From contig DATKKM010000046.1 in NCBI GenBank assembly GCA_035542855.1, positions 1-23,004 on the forward strand: a stretch of 23,004 nucleotides of DNA, read 5' to 3'. Within the stretch, counting starts at the first letter, position 1; each line of letters opens with the position of its first letter. Made by a program: the position numbers and the translations under genes. The notes under the pieces were generated by a model. That model was not told the origin of the DNA and did not search any database. It saw only the letters and a list, made by a program, of their open reading frames with translations. This DNA is from DATKKM01 sp035542855 (GTDB lineage: Bacteria > Chloroflexota > Dehalococcoidia > SM23-28-2 > RBG-16-64-32). This document shows, piece by piece, positions 15,481 through 20,607 of the stretch.

Positions 15481-16731
15481 ATGAAAGAGCACACAGTCGC
15501 ATCGATCGACGTCGGGAGCAGCAAGGTCTGCACACTTGTCGCCGAGACGACGCAGGAGGGTGAGCTGCGCATCCTGGGCGTGGGCGTGACGCCGGCGCAC
15601 GGGGTGAAGAAGGGCATGGTGGACAACATCCAGCAGGCCACCGAGGCGATCATGACCTCCGTTGAGCGCGCCGAGAAGTCCAGCGGCTCCCGCATCATCT
15701 CGGCGCACGTCAGCATCGGCGGCAACCACACCCAGTCGATGAACAACCGCGGCATCGCCACCATCGCCGGCAAGCAGCGCCCGATCACCGCCGAGGACAT
15801 CGAGCGCGCGCAGGAGGGCGCGGGCAACCTGAACCTCCCCACCAACCGCGAAGTGTTGCACAGTATCCCGCGCTTCTTCGTGGTGGACGGGCAGGAGCAG
15901 GTGACGGACCCGGTCGGCATGTACGGCCAGCGGCTGGACATGGACTGCCACATCGTCACCGGCTCCGTGACCGCCAGCCAGAACCTGACGCAGTGCGTCG
16001 AAGGGGCCGGTGTAGTGGTGGATGCGCTGGTGTTCGCGCCGCTGGCGGCGGCGGACGCCGTGCTGGAGACGGAGGAGAAGGAGCAGGGCGTGATCCTGGC
16101 CGATATCGGCGGCGGCACGACGGACATCGCGGTCTTTGTGGACGGCAGTGTCTTCCACACGACGGTGCTGCCCGTGGGCGGCTACCACCTGACGCACGAC
16201 CTGGTGGCCGGCCTGCGCGCGCCCTATTCGACCGTCGAAGAGCTGAAGCTGGAGTATGGCTCCTGCCTGCCCAGCCACGTCGACGCCGAGGAGATCGTGG
16301 AGATCGAATCGTTCGGCGGACAGCGCACGAAGGAGGTGCCGCGCCGCCGCATCGCCGAGATCCTGCAGGCCCGCGTCGAGGAGATCCTGGAGATGATCTA
16401 CATCGACGTCAAGCGCGCCGGCTTCGACGACGTGGTCGCGGCGGGCCTGGTGCTGACGGGCGGCACAGCGGCGCTTCCCGGCATCGTCGAGCTTTCCGAG
16501 CTGGTGCTGCGGATGCCGGTGCGCGCCGGCGTCCCGAAGCGCATCCACGGGCTGGCGGATTCGCTGAACAGCCCGGCCTACGCGACGAGCGTCGGCCTGC
16601 TGCACTGGGCGGTGGAAGACGCCGGGCCGGCCAGCAACGGCAACAAGCCGGAGCTGAAGCTGCCCAGCGTGCCGCTGGAGAAGTTCGTCGGCGCGGCGGG
16701 CCGCTGGATCAAGACGCTAATTCCCAGGTGA
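15481..16731 (+). CDS. ftsA: Cell division protein FtsA, membrane tether for FtsZ
   Basis: FtsA is an actin-fold ATPase that polymerises on the membrane, anchors FtsZ and recruits later divisome proteins. The 416-residue protein starts MKEHTVASIDVGSSKVCTLV, containing the phosphate-1 motif. The 1C domain has AHVSIGGNHTQSMNNRG, the phosphate-2 block reads ILADIGGGTTDIAVF, and the adenosine block is LVLTGGTAALPGI. The last 20 residues (VPLEKFVGAAGRWIKTLIPR) form an amphipathic helix of the membrane-targeting type. The ATG at 15481 is chosen by its Shine-Dalgarno. An 80-base gap with a hairpin separates it from ftsZ. Confidence 0.96.
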   Translation: MKEHTVASIDVGSSKVCTLVAETTQEGELRILGVGVTPAHGVKKGMVDNIQQATEAIMTSVERAEKSSGSRIISAHVSIGGNHTQSMNNRGIATIAGKQRPITAEDIERAQEGAGNLNLPTNREVLHSIPRFFVVDGQEQVTDPVGMYGQRLDMDCHIVTGSVTASQNLTQCVEGAGVVVDALVFAPLAAADAVLETEEKEQGVILADIGGGTTDIAVFVDGSVFHTTVLPVGGYHLTHDLVAGLRAPYSTVEELKLEYGSCLPSHVDAEEIVEIESFGGQRTKEVPRRRIAEILQARVEEILEMIYIDVKRAGFDDVVAAGLVLTGGTAALPGIVELSELVLRMPVRAGVPKRIHGLADSLNSPAYATSVGLLHWAVEDAGPASNGNKPELKLPSVPLEKFVGAAGRWIKTLIPR

Positions 16732-16735
16732 ACTC

Positions 16736-16758
16736 CGGTCAGGACAGGGCCCTGACCG
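16736..16758 (+). repeat. Hairpin between ftsA and ftsZ
   Basis: CGGTCAGG (16736-16743) and CCTGACCG (16751-16758) form an 8-bp stem with a seven-base loop, directly after the ftsA stop. No T-run follows, so it is not a standard terminator. In the only sizeable gap of the ftsQAZ end of the operon, it may mark an mRNA processing or attenuation point that adjusts the FtsA to FtsZ ratio. That role is inference. Confidence 0.5.
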
Positions 16759-16811
16759 ACAGACAAATGGTTCGGACTAGACCCGGCAACGGGGGGAAGG
16801 AGCAACGGCAA

Positions 16812-17879
16812 ATGGCAAAGGTGGACATGGACGGACTGCCGCCGATCAAGGTGGTAGGAGTGGGAGGCGGCGGCTGCAACGCCATCAACCGCATGGTGGA
16901 GGCGCGCATCGGCGGCGTCGACTTCGTGGGCGTCAACACGGACGCCCAGGCGCTGGGCAACTGCGCGGCGAACGAGACGGTGCGCATCGGCGAGCGCGTG
17001 ACGAAGGGCCTGGGCGCCGGCAGCGACCCGGAGAAGGGCCGCGCTGCCGCCGAGGAGTCCCGCGAGGAGATAAAGGACCTGTTGACGGACGCCGAGATGG
17101 TGTTCATCACGGCCGGCATGGGCGGCGGCACCGGCACCGGCGCAGCCCCGGTCGTCGCCGGGATAGCCAAGGACCTGGGCGCGCTGACGATCGCCGTGGT
17201 GACGCGGCCGTTCGCCTTCGAGGGCGCCAAGCGGCGCGACCAGGCCGACGCCGGCATCGACAAGCTGCGGAGCGAAGTCGACACGCTGATCGTCATCCCG
17301 AACGACCGCCTGCTGGCGATCTGCGACCAGAAGACGACGGTGGATGAGTCGTTCAAGATGGCGGACGACGTGCTGCGGCAGGGGATCCAGGGCATCTCAG
17401 AGCTGATCACGGTGCCCGGCGACATCAACCTGGACTTCGCGGATGTGCGGCGGATCATGGCGGACGCCGGCCCCGCGCTGATGGCCATCGGCACGGCGCA
17501 CGGCGACAACCGCGCCGTGGAAGCGGCGCAGTCGGCGATCACCAGCCCGCTGCTGGACGTGAACATCCACGGCGCGACGGGCGTCCTGTTCAACATCGCC
17601 AGCGGCGGCTCCATGGCGCTGCACGAGCTGAACATGGCCGCGCAGGTGGTGGCGGAGGTCGTTGATCCGACGGCCGAGATCATCTTCGGGACGTCGACAG
17701 ACCCGACGCTGGGAGAAGAGGTGAAGATCACGCTGATCGCCGTCGGCTTTCAGCCGCAGGCGAAGTGGGACACCAAGTACGAGGACGAAGAGTACCGCCG
17801 CATCCGGAACGAAGCGGTGGAGAATCGAGATGACACCGACCTCCCCACGTTTCTTCGCCGGCCGGTATCGATGCGATAA
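16812..17879 (+). CDS. ftsZ: Cell division GTPase FtsZ
   Basis: FtsZ is the tubulin-like GTPase whose filaments form the division ring. The 355-residue protein has GVGGGGCNAINRM, the tubulin signature GGGTGTG (104-110), PNDRLL, and the T7 synergy loop NLDFADV (206-212). The C-terminal conserved peptide DLPTFLRR (343-350) is the docking site for FtsA and other partners. The linker between the globular domain (ending near residue 314) and this peptide is only about 28 residues, shorter than in many bacteria, and the peptide is followed by PVSMR. GGAAGGAG lies about ten bases before ATG 16812. A longer frame starting at 15993 lies inside ftsA. Last gene of the cluster. Confidence 0.98.
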   Translation: MAKVDMDGLPPIKVVGVGGGGCNAINRMVEARIGGVDFVGVNTDAQALGNCAANETVRIGERVTKGLGAGSDPEKGRAAAEESREEIKDLLTDAEMVFITAGMGGGTGTGAAPVVAGIAKDLGALTIAVVTRPFAFEGAKRRDQADAGIDKLRSEVDTLIVIPNDRLLAICDQKTTVDESFKMADDVLRQGIQGISELITVPGDINLDFADVRRIMADAGPALMAIGTAHGDNRAVEAAQSAITSPLLDVNIHGATGVLFNIASGGSMALHELNMAAQVVAEVVDPTAEIIFGTSTDPTLGEEVKITLIAVGFQPQAKWDTKYEDEEYRRIRNEAVENRDDTDLPTFLRRPVSMR

Positions 17880-17920
17880 CTAGCCGCATCGGGCGGTCCG
17901 AGCCCCGCTCGATGCGATAA
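17868..17920 (+). repeat. 12-bp direct repeat over the ftsZ stop
   Basis: TCGATGCGATAA occurs at 17868-17879, where it includes the ftsZ stop codon, and again at 17909-17920. Between them CGCATCG (17885-17891) is complementary to the CGATGCG core of both copies, so either copy could pair with it. It looks like a small local duplication at the 3' end of the operon. Confidence 0.6.
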
Positions 17921-17925
17921 ACCGA

Positions 17926-17946
17926 GTCCCGCGTTCGCGCGGGGAC
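17926..17946 (+). repeat. GC-rich hairpin downstream of ftsZ
   Basis: GTCCCGCG and CGCGGGGAC pair around a TTCG loop, with one imperfect position in the stem. It directly precedes the larger terminator-like hairpin and may protect the 3' end of the ftsZ mRNA. Confidence 0.5.
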
Positions 17947-17947
17947 C

Positions 17948-18000
17948 GGCGCCGCAGGGCCGTTTGATCTTCCCCCCAGACGTCCCTGCGGCGCCTCTTT
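17948..18000 (+). terminator. Terminator-like hairpin at the end of the dcw operon
   Basis: GGCGCCGCAGGG (17948-17959) and CCCTGCGGCGCC (17984-17995) form a perfect 12-bp stem with a 24-base loop, followed by the short T-rich stretch TCTTTAT. The stop codon of the converging minus-strand gene lies in that T-rich stretch (17999-18001). The stem is strong, but the loop is long and the T-run is weak, so termination efficiency is uncertain. Confidence 0.65.
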
Positions 18001-18937
18001 ATCTGGAGGCCGCGTCGAGGTGGATCAGGCTGGCGAGCTCCTCGATCGCCTGCCGCCCTTGTCCGAAAGTCGCGTGGCCGCGTGAGAAGATGGCGATGGT
18101 GTACTCCGGCGAGGCGTCGTCGGGCAGCGCGTAGCCGAAGCTGTTCAGCACCCAGCCATCGTGCTCCGGGTACCAGCCGTTCTTCACACCCGTCTCCGCC
18201 GCGAACGATGAGACCGTGACCGCGCCCCAGTCCTGCGAGGGATCGACTTCCGACATCAGCCGCATCGCGAACTGCCGGCTCGACGCATCGAGGATCTGCC
18301 CCTCGACCAGCTTGCCCAGCAGCTCTGCGCCCGCCGCCGCCGGCATCACGCTATCGCCCCAGTCGTGCGGGTCGATCGTCGCGCCGGACACCCCGGCCGA
18401 GTCCAGGAAACGCTGCACGGTCTTCGCGCCGCCCAACTCGTACCAGAGGGCGGTTGTCGCGTCGTTGTCGCTCTCGCGGATCATCGCTGTGACGAGGGCG
18501 GTCTCGTCTGCGGTGAGCTGCCGGCGCTCGGCGATCGCCTTGTCCAGCAGCGTGAGCATGATCGGCACTTTGACCACGCTGACGAGCTCGAACTGGGCCT
18601 GGGCGTTGTACTCGTAGATACGCCCCTCCGAAGGGTAGTACACCGCGATCCCCACGTTCTCGCCCAGCTCCCCCGCCGCCTCCGCCGCGGACGGCGCGAG
18701 GAGCGAGAGCGGCAGATGGGTGACGGCGGGAGCCGTTTCCGCGCCGAGGGGCGTCGCGATGATCTGTTCCGGCATCCGGGCGGCATTGCCGAGGGGCGGT
18801 TGCGACGCCGGCGCAGGGGCGGAGTCTTCCGCCGGGTCCGGCGTCGGCGCCTGCGCTGTGCTCGCCTCGAGACACGCCGCGGCCAGCAAGCAAAGGCAGG
18901 CCAGCCAGCCTACTGCGATGCGCCGTGGCCCCGTCAT
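17999..18937 (-). CDS. Secreted class A beta-lactamase-like serine hydrolase
   Basis: A 312-residue exported protein of the penicillin-recognising serine hydrolase superfamily. The N terminus (WLACLCLLAAAC) is a signal sequence with a possible but weak lipobox, Cys22 preceded by AAA. A low-complexity proline and alanine-rich linker follows to about residue 85. The catalytic domain has SVVK with nucleophile Ser120 and Lys123, and SDN at 156-158. The third motif is KNG (252-254) instead of KTG. No Glu equivalent to the Omega-loop Glu166 is visible where DPHDWGDSV occurs, so a true beta-lactamase is unlikely. It may be a cell-wall-related hydrolase or a binding protein. It converges on ftsZ. The start ATG 18937 has only a weak AGGA upstream. 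Function not established. Confidence 0.82.
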   Translation of the reverse strand: MTGPRRIAVGWLACLCLLAAACLEASTAQAPTPDPAEDSAPAPASQPPLGNAARMPEQIIATPLGAETAPAVTHLPLSLLAPSAAEAAGELGENVGIAVYYPSEGRIYEYNAQAQFELVSVVKVPIMLTLLDKAIAERRQLTADETALVTAMIRESDNDATTALWYELGGAKTVQRFLDSAGVSGATIDPHDWGDSVMPAAAGAELLGKLVEGQILDASSRQFAMRLMSEVDPSQDWGAVTVSSFAAETGVKNGWYPEHDGWVLNSFGYALPDDASPEYTIAIFSRGHATFGQGRQAIEELASLIHLDAASR

Positions 18938-19048
18938 GCGGGGTATCCTATCGCACCACCAGGCTGGGCGACGAGGGCAGCCTTCTCCGTGTGCGTTGGG
19001 GGTGCAGAACGTGTCGATTTCCGCCTTCGCGGATGTGGATTGCTTTGT

Positions 19049-19076
19049 TCACAAGTTTCTACAAAATCTTGTGACA
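19049..19076 (+). promoter_or_regulatory. Probable NrdR-type operator
   Basis: TCACAAG (19049-19055) and CTTGTGA (19068-19074) form a 7-bp inverted repeat in a sharply AT-rich patch. The 16 bases from 19059 to 19074 (CTACAAAATCTTGTGA) have a palindromic ACAA...TTGT core resembling NrdR boxes known upstream of ribonucleotide reductase genes. The site sits just upstream of the TTGACA promoter of nrdR, a sensible place for autoregulation. The assignment rests on resemblance from memory and was not scored. Confidence 0.5.
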
Positions 19077-19083
19077 GCGCGGC

Positions 19084-19110
19084 TTGACAACCCCAACATC
19101 TGGTACTAAT
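19084..19110 (+). promoter_or_regulatory. Candidate promoter of nrdR
   Basis: A perfect TTGACA (19084-19089) is followed after 15 bases by ACTAAT (19105-19110), preceded by TGGT. A TAATCT at 17-base spacing is an alternative -10. The leader to nrdR would be about 170 bases and would contain both hairpins described next. Confidence 0.55.
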
Positions 19111-19118
19111 CTGACCCT

Positions 19119-19142
19119 GCGCCTACCGGTTCCGGTGGGCGC
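19119..19142 (+). repeat. 9-bp hairpin near the nrdR transcript start
   Basis: GCGCCTACC and GGTGGGCGC pair (with one U-G pair) around the loop GGTTCC. It lies near the predicted 5' end of the nrdR mRNA and could stabilise the leader. Confidence 0.45.
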
Positions 19143-19184
19143 AAACCCTTTAAATGAGCCAAGAAATGTTCTGTCAACGACCCA

Positions 19185-19248
19185 GGAAGAGGGAAGTCGG
19201 AAGCGCGAAGGTTTCCTCCTTGCCTGCCGCTTCCCACTTCCCTCTTCC
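19185..19248. repeat. 21-bp near-perfect inverted repeat in the nrdR leader
   Basis: Bases 19185-19205 and 19228-19248 are complementary over 21 positions with a single mismatch, around a 22-base loop. The arms are purine-rich on one side (GGAAGAGGGAAGT) and pyrimidine-rich on the other. It may be a small dispersed palindromic repeat or a leader structure. It has no T-run and no coding content. Confidence 0.7.
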
Positions 19249-19286
19249 ATCGAGCTGCGGCTGCCCGCTGCCCACTGTCCACTAAG

Positions 19287-19889
19287 ATGAACTGCCCGTT
19301 CTGCGCCAACCCGGACACTCGCGTCACCGACTCCCGCCCGGACTCGGACGGGATCAGGCGGCGCAGGGAGTGCCTGGCCTGCGGGCAGCGCTTCTCCACG
19401 GTGGAGCGGGTGGAGCTGGGCGGCGTGGCGCTGATCAAGAAGGACGGCCGCCGCGAGGAGTTCGACCGCGGGAAGATCATCGCCGGCGTGCGCAAGGCCT
19501 GCGAGAAGCGGCCGATCCCGTCCGGCGCCGTCGAGGCGCTGGCGGACGACGTGGAGAAGGCCGTACTGGCGCTGAACAAGGCGGAAGTGCCGTCCAGCGT
19601 CGTCGGGGAGATGGTGATGGAGCGGCTGCGGGCGCTGGACCAGATCGCCTACATCCGCTTCGCCTCCGTCTACCGGGCCTTCGCCGATGTGGATGCGCTG
19701 GAGCAGGAGCTGGAGGCGCTGAAGGCCGGCTGGGCCCGCCGCGACGTGCCGCCGGACCAGCTGGCGCTGCTGCCGGAGGTGGCAACCGGCGCGCCGGCGC
19801 CGCGCAAGCGCACCCGCCGCCCGCGGACGACGCCGCCGGTGGTGGAGTTTCCGGCGCGCGAGCGGGAGCGAAAGGCGGAGGGGCGATGA
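19287..19889 (+). CDS. nrdR: Transcriptional repressor NrdR with a C-terminal extension
   Basis: NrdR represses ribonucleotide reductase genes, sensing ATP and dATP through an ATP-cone and binding paired NrdR boxes. The zinc ribbon is clear: CPFC with Cys3 and Cys6, DTRVTDSR, and RRRRECLAC with Cys29 and Cys32. The ATP-cone spans about 49-139 (KKDGRREEFDRGKI to YIRFASVYRAFADVD). At 200 residues it is about 50 longer than the usual NrdR. The extra tail is proline and arginine-rich (RKRTRRPRTTPP) and probably disordered and basic. No good Shine-Dalgarno precedes ATG 19287, but the zinc ribbon fixes the start. nrdJ, the presumed target, lies about 720 bases downstream on the same strand. Confidence 0.95.
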   Translation: MNCPFCANPDTRVTDSRPDSDGIRRRRECLACGQRFSTVERVELGGVALIKKDGRREEFDRGKIIAGVRKACEKRPIPSGAVEALADDVEKAVLALNKAEVPSSVVGEMVMERLRALDQIAYIRFASVYRAFADVDALEQELEALKAGWARRDVPPDQLALLPEVATGAPAPRKRTRRPRTTPPVVEFPARERERKAEGR

Positions 19890-19962
19890 CGACGGCCACC
19901 CGCTGCCGCTCTCCACTAACCAGAACTAAGAGACACCGTGCGACCCACCCACCCGCCCAGGG

Positions 19963-19973
19963 ATCTTGTGACA
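19963..19973 (+). repeat. Second copy of ATCTTGTGACA after nrdR
   Basis: The 11 bases ATCTTGTGACA match 19066-19076, the right half of the probable NrdR-type site upstream of nrdR. The other half-site is absent here (CCAGGG in its place). It may be a weak operator for the downstream genes or a coincidence. Confidence 0.4.
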
Positions 19974-19997
19974 TCGGGGGACACCCCCGAACCCCCG

Positions 19998-20026
19998 GCA
20001 GAGATGGGGCGACGCCCCTTCTCTGC
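19998..20026. repeat. Hairpin in the nrdR to small-gene gap
   Basis: GCAGAGA (19998-20004) pairs with TCTCTGC (20020-20026), and inside it GGGGC pairs with GCCCC around GAC, with one T-T mismatch between the two stems. It is preceded by the C-rich stretch ACACCCCCGAACCCCCGG. No T-run follows. Its appearance is that of a dispersed palindromic repeat; copies elsewhere cannot be checked here. The rest of 19890-20058 shows no gene. Confidence 0.55.
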
Positions 20027-20058
20027 ACTCTTCCCGCCACCAACCGATGGAGGGTTCG

Positions 20059-20283
20059 ATGATCGACCGCGAACGCGAGCTCATCCGCAACTACGACGAC
20101 GCGCACCGCGCTTACCTGGAGGCGATGGAGGCGGTGCGCGCGGCCGTCTTCGGGCGGACGGGGCCGGCGGACGGGGCGGCGAGGTCTGCGGTGGAAGCGG
20201 CGAAGACGCGCCTGAGCGACGCAGAACGCGAGCTCCAGGAGTACTGGTCGAAGGAAGCAGTGGCACAGGAGGTGTCGCGATGA
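20059..20283 (+). CDS. Small helical protein of unknown function
   Basis: I do not recognise this 74-residue protein. It is charged, rich in Glu, Arg and Ala, and predicted by eye to be almost wholly helical, with a helix-turn-helix-like hairpin of two long helices (about 1-31 and 42-68) around a glycine-rich turn (GRTGPADG). No cysteines, signal or membrane segment. ATG 20059 is preceded by GGAGGG four bases upstream; an ATG at 20047 would add four residues but overlaps that site. The stop overlaps the next start as ATGA, so the two small genes are probably translationally coupled. Position between nrdR and nrdJ is the only functional hint. Confidence 0.68.
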   Translation: MIDRERELIRNYDDAHRAYLEAMEAVRAAVFGRTGPADGAARSAVEAAKTRLSDAERELQEYWSKEAVAQEVSR

Positions 20284-20483
20284 AGAGATACCGCGTGCAG
20301 TACCGCCAGTCTGACCGGCAGAACGATCTGAGCGAGCGGGCGGAGGAGGTGTACGCCGACGGCTGGCGCGTCGACGTGCCGACGGACAACGTCGTGCTCT
20401 TCAAGCACACCGCGGACTTCGACACACCGGTCTTCGACGTGCCGCGCAGCCGGGTGACGCGGATCCAGGAGATCGGCGGATGA
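20280..20483 (+). CDS. Small protein of unknown function, coupled to the preceding gene
   Basis: I do not recognise this 67-residue protein. It is soluble, with no signal or membrane helix, and looks like a small beta-rich domain (YRVQYRQSD, VVLFKHTADF, TPVFDVPRSRVTRIQEI) with an acidic helical stretch near residue 20. AGGAGG at 20267-20272 with a seven-base spacer gives strong support for ATG 20280, and the ATGA overlap ties it to the gene before. A longer frame reaching back to 19938 has no support. A 124-base gap separates it from nrdJ. Real coding is likely because of the ribosome-binding site; function is open. Confidence 0.72.
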   Translation: MKRYRVQYRQSDRQNDLSERAEEVYADGWRVDVPTDNVVLFKHTADFDTPVFDVPRSRVTRIQEIGG

Positions 20484-20607
20484 GGGACGCAGTCCCATAA
20501 ATCGGTGGGACAAGGCTCCCGCTGTCGCCGAAAAATCACCATCGCAATTTGTTGAAATCGATTAACTGAAATCCATCATCGGAGTTTACATAGAAAGGGA
20601 TGGCCAC
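20484..20607 (+). promoter_or_regulatory. AT-rich leader region of nrdJ
   Basis: The first part holds a 6-bp inverted repeat, GTCCCA (20492-20497) with TGGGAC (20506-20511). The second part (20530-20593) is markedly AT-rich for this genome, as expected of a promoter, and includes the 8-bp palindrome AATCGATT. I could not fix a convincing -35/-10 pair. AAAGGGATGG lies just before the nrdJ ATG. The gap is too short for a full adenosylcobalamin riboswitch, and no B12-box-like sequence was seen. Confidence 0.4.

Larger units (their letters stand above)
18938..19286. other. 349-bp divergent intergenic region before nrdR
   Basis: This is the largest gap in the window. Going rightwards it holds a GC-rich part with nothing clear (18938-19040), an AT-rich inverted-repeat site (19049-19076), a TTGACA promoter (19084-19110), a hairpin at the presumed transcript start (19119-19142), a long near-perfect hairpin (19185-19248), and a short C-rich stretch up to the nrdR ATG. 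Small frames that cross it contain no recognisable protein. GATAGGATA just before the minus-strand hydrolase start could be its promoter but lacks a clear -35 partner. Confidence 0.7.

Noticed and set aside
15358..16605. Minus-strand open frame opposite ftsA
   Set aside because: Antisense shadow, His and Arg-rich low-complexity translation, no motif.
17999..18937. Functional class A beta-lactamase resistance gene
   Set aside because: The KTG motif is KNG and no Omega-loop Glu is visible, so hydrolysis of beta-lactams is not supported.
20484..20607. Adenosylcobalamin riboswitch before nrdJ
   Set aside because: The gap is only 124 bases and no B12-box-like sequence was found.
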